Source: Azospirillum sp. TSH64 (GTDB lineage Bacteria > Pseudomonadota > Alphaproteobacteria > Azospirillales > Azospirillaceae). Taken from it: DNA of 64,000 bases. Below, one piece after another: positions 35,665 to 43,912 of the stretch. Each line of letters starts with the position of its first letter. Positions within the stretch are counted from its first letter, which is position 1. The DNA is taken from positions 5,592,789 through 5,656,788 of the forward strand of contig NZ_LGQW01000015.1 in assembly GCF_003116035.1 (NCBI RefSeq). The letters run 5' to 3'. The notes beneath the pieces are model-generated. The model made no database searches, was not told the DNA's origin, and saw nothing but the letters and a program-made list of their open reading frames with translations. Made by a program: the position numbers and the translations under genes.

Positions 35665-35737
35665 GCCATGAGCGGAGGACTCCACTCATGGCCCCGTTGC
35701 GGACGGTTTGCCGCTGCCTTGCGGCAAGGCTGTCCGC
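35665..35737. terminator. Two stem-loops between glutathione reductase and the exported protein gene
   Basis: GCCATGAG (35665-35672) pairs perfectly with CTCATGGC (35685-35692). GCGGAC...TTGCCGC (35699-35714) pairs with GCGGCAA...GTCCGC (35721-35737). They follow the glutathione reductase stop on the minus strand. There is no T-tract, so termination is likely but unproven. Confidence 0.5.
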
Positions 35738-37105
35738 TCAGATTTTCTTTTCCGGCTCCGCCTTCTCGCGCATCAGCACGAATTCCTCCGCGGTGGAGGG
35801 ATGAAGCGCGATGGTGCGGTCGAAATCGCGCTTGGTGGCACCGCAGTTCAGCGCGATTGCCAGCGCCTGCATCATCTCGGGCGCGTCCATGCCCATCATG
35901 TGGCAGCCCAGCACGCGCTGGCTTTCGCCGTCCACCACCAGCTTCATCAGCACCCGCTCGTCGCGGCCGGACAGGGTGTGCTTCATCGGACGGAAGCCGG
36001 CCTTGTAGATGTCGACCTTCGCGTACTTCTCCCGTGCCTGCATCTCGGTCAGGCCGACGGTGCCCAGCGGCGGCAGGGAGAACACACCGGTCGGCACATT
36101 GTCGTAACCGATGTGCATCGGGTTGTCGTTGAACAGCGTCTCGGCCAGGGCGCGGCCCTCGGCGATGGCGATGGGGGTCAGCGCCATGCGGTCGGTGACG
36201 TCGCCGATGGCATATATGTTGTCGACGGAGGTGCGCGACCACTCGTCGACCGGGATCGCACCGGCCTCGTCCAGGGCAATGCCGACCTCTTCCAGGCCCA
36301 GATTTTTCGTGTTCGGCCGGCGGCCGGTGGCGGCCATCACCAGACCGGCGGAATGTTCACGGCCCATATGGTCGGTCAGGGTATAGCCGCCGGGGCCCTT
36401 TTCGAGCTTCGCCGGCTTGCAGCGCGAGATGATGTTGATGCCGCGCTTGCTCATTTCTTGCGCCAGGGCGACGCGGATGTCGTCGTCGAAACCGTTCAGC
36501 AGATCGTCGCCGCGGATCATCAGAGTCACTTCCGCACCCAGACCGCGGAAGATGCTGGCGAACTCCACCGCGATGTAGCCGCCCCCGACGATCAGGACGG
36601 AGTGGGGAAGCGTTTCCAGATGCAGCGCCTCGTTGGAGGTCACGGCATGCTCCATCCCCTCCACCTGCGGCAGCGTCGGCCAGCCGCCGGTGGCGATCAG
36701 GATGTTGCGGGCGGTGTAGCGCTTGCCGTCGACCTCCACCGTATGGCGGTCGACGATCCGGCCGAACCCCTCATACAGGGTGACGCCGGAATTCTTCAGC
36801 ATATTGATGTAGATGCCGTTCAACCGGTCGATCTCGCTGTCCTTGCGCGCGATCAGCGTTTCCCAGTCGAAGGACGGCATCGGCGCGCTCCAGCCATAGC
36901 CGGCGGAGTCCTCGAAGCCGTCGCGGAACTGGGCGGCGTAGACCAGCAGCTTCTTCGGCACGCAGCCACGGATCACGCAGGTGCCGCCGACGCGGCTGCC
37001 TTCGCAGATCGCCACCTTGGCGCCATAGGACGCAGCGCGCCGGCTGGCGGCGACGCCGCCGGACCCCGCCCCGATGGTGAAGAGGTCGAAATCGAACTCG
37101 GCCAC
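35738..37105 (-). CDS. gor: Glutathione-disulfide reductase
   Basis: A 455-residue pyridine nucleotide-disulphide oxidoreductase that reduces oxidised glutathione with NADPH. The FAD fold LFTIGAGSGGVAASRRAA is followed by the redox pair in GGTCVIRGCVPKK (about 41-53). The NADPH fold is VLIVGGGYIAVEFASIFRGLG, and the C-terminal active-site base is in LHPSTAEEFVLMR. A trypanothione or mercuric reductase would differ at the redox motif. Start GTG 37105 has AAGGAG 7 bases upstream; a longer reading to 37189 is not supported. It acts with catalase-type defences but is not in an operon with them. Confidence 0.94.
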   Translation of the reverse strand: MAEFDFDLFTIGAGSGGVAASRRAASYGAKVAICEGSRVGGTCVIRGCVPKKLLVYAAQFRDGFEDSAGYGWSAPMPSFDWETLIARKDSEIDRLNGIYINMLKNSGVTLYEGFGRIVDRHTVEVDGKRYTARNILIATGGWPTLPQVEGMEHAVTSNEALHLETLPHSVLIVGGGYIAVEFASIFRGLGAEVTLMIRGDDLLNGFDDDIRVALAQEMSKRGINIISRCKPAKLEKGPGGYTLTDHMGREHSAGLVMAATGRRPNTKNLGLEEVGIALDEAGAIPVDEWSRTSVDNIYAIGDVTDRMALTPIAIAEGRALAETLFNDNPMHIGYDNVPTGVFSLPPLGTVGLTEMQAREKYAKVDIYKAGFRPMKHTLSGRDERVLMKLVVDGESQRVLGCHMMGMDAPEMMQALAIALNCGATKRDFDRTIALHPSTAEEFVLMREKAEPEKKI

Positions 37106-37238
37106 GGCCGTCTCCTTCCGCAACTGGACCCTGATCCTGCAAACAATTCCCCCGGACGGTTCCTGCGAACGGTCGGGGGGCCTGTTCACTGTGGACCGGC
37201 AGCATATGGGGAGGTGCGGGGTGTTGGGAAGCGCGCCC

Positions 37239-37748
37239 TCAGCGCAGCAGCATGTCCTGGATCAGGACTTGTCGAAGCTTCAGCGGGCGCATGGTCTTGT
37301 TGGCGACGTAGCGCAGCGCGTCCTTGATGTAGACCTGCCCGTCGGCCCCGCGCAGTTCGGCCGGATCGACCTCCAGCAGGCGCCGGCCCATGGCATCGGC
37401 GATGCGCGGCAGGTGGGGCGTCACCGCCTCCATCGGGGTTGCCGGATCGAATTCCAGCACGGCACGCAGCCGCAATTCCTGCAGGCGGCGGCCGTCGTTC
37501 AGCGTGATGGTCAAAGTGGGCAGGGCGGCATAGACGGCTGGCGAAAGCTCGACCCGCGCCGGAGGATGGGCGCCCTGGGCGGGGGCCGGACGCAGCAGCA
37601 GCACACCGCCGACCCCGGCGCCGGCAAAGGCGAGCATCAGACCCAGCAAGGCCAGGACGATCCGGTTCCCGGTGCCATCGAAGGAGGGCAGGCCGCTCCG
37701 GTTGGATTCGGCGAATTCCAATTCCGCGGACATTGCTGCCTTGCTCAT
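37239..37748 (-). CDS. FliL-like membrane protein
   Basis: A 169-residue protein with one transmembrane helix (about 31-51: IVLALLGLMLAFAGAGVGGVLLL) and a periplasmic domain that looks like FliL: VYAALPTLTITLNDGRRLQELRLRAVLEF, then ITDAM-like helix and YIKDALRYVANKTM...VLIQDMLLR. FliL sits at the flagellar stator-rotor interface. No other flagellar gene is nearby, so it may be an orphan FliL paralogue. A possible promoter is TTGACC-N17-TAAGGT (37817-37789). Confidence 0.65.
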   Translation of the reverse strand: MSKAAMSAELEFAESNRSGLPSFDGTGNRIVLALLGLMLAFAGAGVGGVLLLRPAPAQGAHPPARVELSPAVYAALPTLTITLNDGRRLQELRLRAVLEFDPATPMEAVTPHLPRIADAMGRRLLEVDPAELRGADGQVYIKDALRYVANKTMRPLKLRQVLIQDMLLR

Positions 37749-38165
37749 TCCGCTCTGCCTGGATGTTGCCGACGAACCGGTGCGTGAAACCTTAAAAGCG
37801 CGGAAGTGGTAGGTCAAATAAAGGTATTTTAGTGGATTTTTCCTTTGATTGTCGAAGGACGGCCGGATTTCGACTGCGGACTTGCGGTGTAGCCTTCGGC
37901 GGCAGTCGATGTATTCAATGACGGCCGCAATCCTGCTTCCCGCAGAAAATGCAACGCAGCCATCCACCACGGGTTGGCCGGATGGGAAGCCTCTTCCCCC
38001 GTCCGGCCGGGACGTATAATGCTGGGATACCAACACAACCGGCCGGCTGCCCTGTCCGGGGGCCGGACCATGACGACGAAGCACTGCAACGCCATGCGCA
38101 GACCGATGCGTGGAACCATGTGCAGAGCCATGTGCAGACAGGGGCGAAAGGCGAGGGTGACGGGT
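37749..38165. other. Divergent promoter region, no gene seen
   Basis: About 417 bases between the FliL-like gene and the phosphoribosyltransferase gene. The minus strand carries TTGACC (37817-37812) and TAAGGT (37794-37789) with a 17-base spacer, suitable for the FliL-like gene. In-frame codons exist upstream of the phosphoribosyltransferase (ATG at 38070 and 38091) but without family-like sequence. Nothing else was recognised. Confidence 0.4.
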
Positions 38166-39359
38166 ATGAGCGACACCGACAACCGTTCAGCTGGCAACCA
38201 AGCGGCCGGCAGCCGGAAGGCCGGACATGGGCCGACGGCTCTTCTCCCGCCCTCCGCCTCGGTTCCCGACTGGACGGACACCTATTTCCGCCGCACGAAG
38301 GAAGCGGTGGGCAAGTTCGGCGACAAGACCGTGACCTATGCCATCTTCATGCGGCGTCCCGTGGTCTGCGCCCCGCGCCTTGCGGTGGAGTGGCTGGAGG
38401 CGGTGGCGCGCGAACGCAACACCGGCTTCCAGATCGAGCTGAACTACCCCGAGGGCAAATGGGTCGGCGCCGGCGAGCCGATCATGTACATCACCGGCTC
38501 CTTCTACCATCTGGTCGATTGCGAGACGATCCTGTTGCAGAAGCTGGGTCCGGCCAGCGTCGCCGCCTACAATGCCTTCACCATGTGCGCCGACCTGCCG
38601 AAGGTCGCCTTCCTCGCCATGGACGCCCGTCACTGTGCCGGGACGGAGATGGCGGAGATGATGGCCTATGCCGCTTCCGTCGGATCCGACCGGGCGAAGC
38701 GCAAGGTCGGCGCCAAGGGCTTCATCGGCAACGCCACCGACGCCACCGCCCCCTATTTCGGTCAGGAGAAGGGCATGGGCACCATGCCGCACGCCCTGAT
38801 CGGCTATGCCGGATCGACCGTGCGCGCGGCGGAGATGTTCCACGAGACCTTCCCCGACCTGGGCCTGACCGTGCTGGTCGATTATTTCGGCCGCGAGATC
38901 ACCGACGGGCTGGAGGTCTGCCGCCGCTTCCCGCAACTGGCCGCCCAGGGCAAGCTGTCGCTGCGGCTCGACACCCCCGGCGGCCGCTTCGTCGAGGGGC
39001 TGGACCCGCCCGGCTCCTACGCCGTGCTGGAGCGACATGCGCCGCACGCCATCCGCGGCTATCGCGACGAGACGCAGCTGCGCTACCTGATCGGCACCGG
39101 CGTGTCGGCGGCGGCGATCCATTACGTTCGCGAACGGCTGGACGATGCCGGCTTCCCGGCGGTGAAGATCGTCGCCAGCAGCGGCTTCGGCCCGGCCAAG
39201 TGCCGGCTGATGGCGGAAGCCAACGCGCCGGTGGACATCATCGGCACTGGCAGCTACCTGCCCGAACGCTGGACCGAGACCTACGCGACCGCCGACATCA
39301 TCGAGTATGACGGCGAGCGCCGCGTGAAGGTCGGCCGCGAGTTCCTGTTCCGGCGGTAG
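38166..39359 (+). CDS. Nicotinate phosphoribosyltransferase
   Basis: A 397-residue enzyme of the nicotinate phosphoribosyltransferase family, making nicotinate mononucleotide from nicotinate and PRPP in NAD salvage. Family features are WTDTYFRRTKEAV near the N-terminus, the GFIGNATDATAPYFGQEKGMGTMPHALIGYAG substrate loop, DYFGREITDGLEV and VKIVASSGFG. The first 35 residues are poorly conserved-looking. ATG 38166 was chosen because GAGGGTGA lies upstream. No other NAD gene is adjacent. A paralogue with a different base substrate cannot be excluded. Confidence 0.85.
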   Translation: MSDTDNRSAGNQAAGSRKAGHGPTALLPPSASVPDWTDTYFRRTKEAVGKFGDKTVTYAIFMRRPVVCAPRLAVEWLEAVARERNTGFQIELNYPEGKWVGAGEPIMYITGSFYHLVDCETILLQKLGPASVAAYNAFTMCADLPKVAFLAMDARHCAGTEMAEMMAYAASVGSDRAKRKVGAKGFIGNATDATAPYFGQEKGMGTMPHALIGYAGSTVRAAEMFHETFPDLGLTVLVDYFGREITDGLEVCRRFPQLAAQGKLSLRLDTPGGRFVEGLDPPGSYAVLERHAPHAIRGYRDETQLRYLIGTGVSAAAIHYVRERLDDAGFPAVKIVASSGFGPAKCRLMAEANAPVDIIGTGSYLPERWTETYATADIIEYDGERRVKVGREFLFRR

Positions 39360-39381
39360 GGTCCTGTCTCACATCCCGGAT

Positions 39382-39420
39382 CCCCTCTCCCCCCCGGGGA
39401 GAGGGTTAGGGTGAGGGGGA
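39382..39420. repeat. REP-like repeat, copy E
   Basis: CCCCTCTCCCCCC pairs with GGGGAGAGGG, then TTAGGGTGAGGGGG. It is almost identical to copy A at 9188 and lies in the gap between two convergent genes. Confidence 0.82.
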
Positions 39421-39450
39421 TCCGCTTCGTGGCTCTCTTCGGCTACGCCG

Positions 39451-39489
39451 ACCCCCCTCATCCCGACCTTCTCTCCAGGGGGGAGAAGG
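39451..39489. repeat. REP-like repeat, copy F (inverted relative to E)
   Basis: CCCCCCTCATCCCGACC leads into TTCTCTCC/GGGGGGAGAAGG, a diverged reverse complement of the unit. It ends just before the thymidine phosphorylase stop codon. Confidence 0.75.
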
Positions 39490-39502
39490 AGTTAAGTGCA
39501 CC

Positions 39503-40822
39503 TCACCCCAGACGCTTCGCGATCAGCGGCCCGCGCGCGGGCGCCGTGTCCGTCACCGTGACCGACGCGCGCAGGCGGCGTTCCGCCTCGTCGGCCTGGG
39601 CCTCGCTGCGGGCGTGCAGGATCGCCAGCGGACGGTCGCCCGGTCCCACCGCGTCGCCCAACCCGGCCACCGCGTCGAAGCCGACGGCGAAGTCGATGGC
39701 ATCGGTCGTTTTGGTCCGGCCGCCACCCAGCGCAACCACCGCCATGCCGACCCCGCGGGTGTCGATGGCGCCGACGAAGCCAGCTTGTTCGGCGAACAGC
39801 GGGCGGACGATGGGCGCGCGTTCCAGATGGCGGTCGGGCTGCTCCAGCAGGTCGGCCGGCCCGCCCAGCGCCGCCACCATGCGGGCGAAGCGCTCCGCCG
39901 CTTCACCGCTGGCGATGGAGCGGTCGGCCATCGCGCGGCCCGCCGCGGCGTCCGGCGCCAGCCCGGCCAGCGCCAGCAGTTCGGCGGCCAGCGCCGCCGT
40001 CACCTCGTAGAGCCGCGGGTCCGCCGGTTCGCCGCGCAGGATGGCGAGGCATTCCAGCATCTCCAGCGCATTGCCGGCGCTGCGGCCCAGCACCTCGTTC
40101 ATGTCGGTCAGCAGGGCCACCGCCGGCAGGCCGGCTCCCTTCGACACCGTGACGATGCTATCGGCCAGCGCCTCGGCATCCGAGAAGCGCTGCATGAAGG
40201 CGCCGCTGCCGAACTTCACGTCCATCACCAGGGCGTCCAGCCCGGCCGCCAGCTTCTTCGACAGGATCGAGGCGGTGATGAGGTCGAGCGATTCGACCGT
40301 CGCCGTCACGTCGCGGATGGCGTAGAGCCGCTTGTCGGCAGGGGCAATGTCGTCGGTGGCGCCGATCACGGCGCAGCCCACCTCCTTCACCACCCGGCGC
40401 AGCAGCTCGTTGTCGGGCTTGGCGCGGTAACCGGGGATGCTCTCGAACTTGTCGAGCGTGCCTCCGGTGTGGCCGAGGCCGCGGCCCGACACCATCGGCA
40501 CGAAACCGCCGCAGGCGGCCAGCATCGGCGCCAGGATCAGGCTGACCTTGTCGCCGACGCCCCCCGTGGAATGCTTGTCGATCACCGGACCGGGCAGGTC
40601 GAGCGACCTCCACTCCATCACCGTGCCCGAATCGCGCATGGCGCGGGTCAGCGCCACCCGTTCGTCCAGGCTCATGCCGCGGAAGAAGACGGCCATGGCG
40701 AAGGCCGATGCCTGGGCCTCCGACACGCGGCCGTCGGTGAGGCCGCGGACGAAGTCCTGGATGGTGGCGGCGTCCAGCGGCTGGCCGTCGCGCTTGGCGC
40801 GGACGATTTCCTGCGGAAGCAT
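39503..40822 (-). CDS. deoA: Thymidine phosphorylase
   Basis: A 439-residue pyrimidine-nucleoside phosphorylase that splits thymidine or deoxyuridine with phosphate to base and deoxyribose 1-phosphate. Family features are the KHSTGGVGDKVSLIL phosphate loop (about 81-95), GRGLGHTGGTLDKFESIPGY (about 114-133) and VMDVKFGSGAF (about 197). It is the last gene of the nucleoside operon and starts 3 bases after deoC ends. Fully canonical length. Confidence 0.96.
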   Translation of the reverse strand: MLPQEIVRAKRDGQPLDAATIQDFVRGLTDGRVSEAQASAFAMAVFFRGMSLDERVALTRAMRDSGTVMEWRSLDLPGPVIDKHSTGGVGDKVSLILAPMLAACGGFVPMVSGRGLGHTGGTLDKFESIPGYRAKPDNELLRRVVKEVGCAVIGATDDIAPADKRLYAIRDVTATVESLDLITASILSKKLAAGLDALVMDVKFGSGAFMQRFSDAEALADSIVTVSKGAGLPAVALLTDMNEVLGRSAGNALEMLECLAILRGEPADPRLYEVTAALAAELLALAGLAPDAAAGRAMADRSIASGEAAERFARMVAALGGPADLLEQPDRHLERAPIVRPLFAEQAGFVGAIDTRGVGMAVVALGGGRTKTTDAIDFAVGFDAVAGLGDAVGPGDRPLAILHARSEAQADEAERRLRASVTVTDTAPARGPLIAKRLG

Positions 40823-40825
40823 GCC

Positions 40826-41665
40826 TCAGTACCCTCCCGCCGGGGCAGGCTCGCGTTCGCCCTCCCGTTCGCCGTCCTGCTCGCCATGACCGGCGGCCGA
40901 CAGCAGCGCGTCGAGCAGGCTGGAGGCTCCGAAGCGGAAGGTCTGAGGCGTGGCCCAGCCATCCCCCAGGATATGGTCGGCCAACGCCAGATAGCGCGCC
41001 GCCTCCGCCGCGTCGCGGATGCCGCCGGACGCCTTGAAGCCGACCTTCTTGCCCGATTCATAGATGCTGTCGAGCATCACCGCCGCGGCCGGCAGGGTCG
41101 CGGCCGGCTGAGTCTTGCCGGTGGAGGTCTTCAGGAAGTCGGCGCCGGCGGCGATGGCGTCGCGCGAGGCCCAGGCCAGCAGGTCGGCATCTGGGAAGGC
41201 GCCCGATTCCAGGATCACCTTCAGCAGCACCTTGTCGCCGCAGGCCTCGCGGCAGGCCTTCACGACATTGATCGGCTGGGTGCGGGCGCCGTCGATGAAG
41301 GCCTTGTAGGGCAGAACCACGTCGATCTCGTCCGCCCCGTCGGCGATGGCCCGCCGGGTCTCCGCTGCCACCGAGGCGGCGTCGGCCTCGCCGGTCGGGA
41401 AATTGACCACGGTGGCGATCTTCACCGGCGTGCCCTCCAGCGCCTTGCGCGCGGTGGGGACGAAGCGCGGCCAGACGCAGACGGCGGCGACCGGCCCCAC
41501 GGGGGTGACGGCGCGGGCGCAGAGATCCTGCACCACGCGGTCGCTATCGTCGCCGTTCAGGCTGGTGAGGTCGAGCATGCCCACGGCACGGCGCGCCAGA
41601 TCGGCGTCGGACGGGGCGTTGGCGCTGGCGTCCAGCGCGCTTTGCAGGTCGGCAGACAGTTTCAT
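40826..41665 (-). CDS. deoC: Deoxyribose-phosphate aldolase
   Basis: A 279-residue TIM-barrel aldolase that splits 2-deoxyribose 5-phosphate into glyceraldehyde 3-phosphate and acetaldehyde. The Schiff-base lysine lies in DFLKTSTGK, followed by VGFKASGGIRDAAEA. EIDVVLPYKAFIDG supplies the second lysine region. The C-terminal 25 residues are an acidic/basic tail not usual in the family. It overlaps the start of punA's stop region by 4 bases. It completes the deoxynucleoside route begun by DeoA and the purine phosphorylase, although no deoB-type mutase is in this window. Confidence 0.95.
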   Translation of the reverse strand: MKLSADLQSALDASANAPSDADLARRAVGMLDLTSLNGDDSDRVVQDLCARAVTPVGPVAAVCVWPRFVPTARKALEGTPVKIATVVNFPTGEADAASVAAETRRAIADGADEIDVVLPYKAFIDGARTQPINVVKACREACGDKVLLKVILESGAFPDADLLAWASRDAIAAGADFLKTSTGKTQPAATLPAAAVMLDSIYESGKKVGFKASGGIRDAAEAARYLALADHILGDGWATPQTFRFGASSLLDALLSAAGHGEQDGEREGEREPAPAGGY

Positions 41666-42495
41666 GACCGGGACCCGTCCTTCTCATGCAGGCGTTCGAG
41701 GAAGCCGACCAGCAGGCGCTCCAGGTCGGCGGCTGCCGCCGAGGCGGCGGTCAGGGTCTGGTGATGGTCGACCGGCCCGTCGCCGAGCCCGACGCCCAGA
41801 TTGGTGACGACGGCACAGCCGACGACCCGCAGGCCGCAATGGCGCGCGACGATGCATTCGGGAACGGTGGACATGCCGACCGCGTCGGCGCCCAGCAGCT
41901 TCATCATCCGCACCTCGGCCGGCGTCTCGAAGGACGGGCCGGGATAGGCGGCATAGACGCCCTCCGCCAGATCGATGGACAGGCCGGCGGCGACATCCTT
42001 GAGCAGGCCGCGCAGTTCCGGATTCCAGGCATCGGTCATGCTGGGGAAGCGCTCGCCGAAGGCTTCGTCGTTCGGACCGGTCAGCGGGTTGCTGCCCAGC
42101 AGGTTCAGATGGTCGCTGATCGCCATCAGCCGGCCGGGTCCGACCTCCAGCCGCAGCGAGCCGACGGCGGCGGTCAGCACCAGCGTGTCGCAACCGGCCA
42201 GCTTCAGCGCCCGCACCGCGGTCTTCAGCGCATCGAAGCCGTTGCCCTCATAGGCGTGGACGCGGCCCTGCATGCAGGCGACCTCGACCCCGCCGAGCTG
42301 TCCCACCACCAGCCGACCGGCATGGCCGGACACGCTGGGGATCGGGAAACCGGCGATGTCGGTGTAGGGAATGGCAACCGCGTTGGCGATGCGGTCGGCG
42401 ATGCCGCCCAGGCCGGAGCCCAGCACGATGCCGACCCGCGGCCGATGGCCGGAGGCACGGTGGAGGATGTCCGCGGCGGCGCGGGCTGCGGTCAT
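41662..42495 (-). CDS. Purine-nucleoside phosphorylase
   Basis: A 277-residue class I (trimeric) purine-nucleoside phosphorylase. The phosphate loop is GIVLGSGLGG (about 23-32), with SGHAGRLVVG (about 57-66), the base-site ERFPSMTDAWN and GPSFETPAEVRMMKLLGADAVGMSTVPE with the Glu and Met that bracket purine and ribose. Products are a free purine and (deoxy)ribose 1-phosphate. It overlaps deoC by 4 bases and follows cdd by 15 bases, so it is part of the salvage operon. Confidence 0.93.
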   Translation of the reverse strand: MTAARAAADILHRASGHRPRVGIVLGSGLGGIADRIANAVAIPYTDIAGFPIPSVSGHAGRLVVGQLGGVEVACMQGRVHAYEGNGFDALKTAVRALKLAGCDTLVLTAAVGSLRLEVGPGRLMAISDHLNLLGSNPLTGPNDEAFGERFPSMTDAWNPELRGLLKDVAAGLSIDLAEGVYAAYPGPSFETPAEVRMMKLLGADAVGMSTVPECIVARHCGLRVVGCAVVTNLGVGLGDGPVDHHQTLTAASAAAADLERLLVGFLERLHEKDGSRS

Positions 42496-42510
42496 GTCGG
42501 GAAACTCCGC

Positions 42511-42930
42511 TCAGAAGGCTAAATTGGTGGGGCCGAAGGATTCGGGCAACAGGGTTTCCAGCGGAAAGCTCCGCCGCAGGCCGGCCGGGTCGCAGATGTG
42601 GATCGGCGTGTCCGGGGATGCAAATTCGCGGATGCGCTGGCGGCAGCCGCCGCAGGGGGTGCAGATCTCCTCCGCCCCCGCCTCGCCACCCATCACGACG
42701 ATGGCGCGGATGCGGCGGTCGCCGGCGGTGACCATGGCGCCGATGGCGCTCGATTCCGCGCATTGTCCTTGCGGATAGGCCGCGTTCTCCACATTGCAGC
42801 CGGCGAAGATGCGGCCCGAGTCGCCGAGGATCGCCGCACCGACCTTGAATTTGGAATAGGGGGCATGGGCGTTCTCGCGCGCGGCGCGGGCCGCTTCGAT
42901 CAGCTGCGGCAGCTCTGCGGTGTCGGCCAT
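42511..42930 (-). CDS. cdd: Cytidine deaminase
   Basis: A 139-residue tetramer-type cytidine deaminase. The proton-shuttle glutamate and first zinc cysteine lie in NAAYPQGQCAESSA; the other zinc cysteines are in CTPCGGCRQRIRE. It converts cytidine and deoxycytidine to uridine and deoxyuridine, which DeoA can then cleave. It begins 4 bases after the permease stop at 42935, so it is in the operon. Confidence 0.96.
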   Translation of the reverse strand: MADTAELPQLIEAARAARENAHAPYSKFKVGAAILGDSGRIFAGCNVENAAYPQGQCAESSAIGAMVTAGDRRIRAIVVMGGEAGAEEICTPCGGCRQRIREFASPDTPIHICDPAGLRRSFPLETLLPESFGPTNLAF

Positions 42931-42934
42931 CGGC

Positions 42935-43909
42935 TCAGCGTTCCTTCACATAGGGAATGCCGCTCGCCTTGGGGGCGATGGCCTTGCCGACGAAGCCGGC
43001 CAGCAGCAGGACGGTCAGCACATAGGGCAGCATCTGGATGAACTGAACCGGGATGACGCCGATGCCCGGCAGGACCACGCCCTGGAGGCGGACCTGCACC
43101 GCGTCGGTGAAGGCGAACAGAAGGCAGGCGAACAGGGTCGGCCCCGGCCGCCATTTGCCGAAGATCAGAGCCGCCAGCGCCAGATAGCCCTTGCCGGCGG
43201 TCATGTCGCGGACGAAACCGGCGCCATGGCCGGTGGAGAGATAGGAGCCGGCCATGCCGGTCAACACGCCGGTGACCAGCAGCGCCTGATAGCGCAGCGT
43301 CGCCACCGACAGGCCGGCGGTGTCGACCGCCGCCGGGTTCTCGCCCACCGCCCGCAGCCGCAGCCCGAAGCGGGAGCGGTAGAGCACCCAATGGGTGGCG
43401 ATCACCAGGACCAGCGTCACCCAGATCAGGATGTTGTTGCCGTTGAACAGCTCGCGGTAGACCGGCCCCAGCACCGGGATGCCGGACAGCGCCTCCACTC
43501 CCGGCAGTTCCACCGCGGGGATGCGCGCCTGGTTGGGCAGCAGCGGGGTCTGGCCGCCCTGCTTGAACCAGGCATAGGCCAGCGTCGGCGCCAGCCCGGC
43601 GACCAGGATGTTGATCGCCATGCCCGACACCACCTGATTGCCGTTGTGGGTGATGCAGGCGAAGCCGTGGACCATCGCCAGCGCCACCCCGGCGGCGATG
43701 CCGGCCAGCAGCCCCAGCCACGGGTTCAGCGTGGCCGAGGCGACGGCGGCGGAGAAGAAGGCGCCGGCCAGCATCTTGCCTTCCAGCCCGATGTCGACCA
43801 CGCCGGCCCGCTCGCAATACATGCCGGCGAAGGCGGCCAGCACCAGCGGGGTCGCCACGCGGATGGTGGCGCCCAGAAGCTGCAGCGCCAGAAGCAGCGC
43901 GTCTTCCAT
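42935..43909 (-). CDS. Bmp-type nucleoside ABC importer, permease 2 (second system)
   Basis: A 324-residue permease with about nine helices. It carries the nucleoside-branch signature MYCERAGVVDIGLEGKMLAGAF (about 28-49) and VGENPAAVDTAGLSV in the middle. It is related to, but clearly distinct from, the permease at 17838. It follows permease 1 by 3 bases and precedes cdd. A nucleoside (not base) substrate is inferred from the salvage genes in the same operon. Confidence 0.92.
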   Translation of the reverse strand: MEDALLLALQLLGATIRVATPLVLAAFAGMYCERAGVVDIGLEGKMLAGAFFSAAVASATLNPWLGLLAGIAAGVALAMVHGFACITHNGNQVVSGMAINILVAGLAPTLAYAWFKQGGQTPLLPNQARIPAVELPGVEALSGIPVLGPVYRELFNGNNILIWVTLVLVIATHWVLYRSRFGLRLRAVGENPAAVDTAGLSVATLRYQALLVTGVLTGMAGSYLSTGHGAGFVRDMTAGKGYLALAALIFGKWRPGPTLFACLLFAFTDAVQVRLQGVVLPGIGVIPVQFIQMLPYVLTVLLLAGFVGKAIAPKASGIPYVKER

Positions 43910-43912
43910 CGC

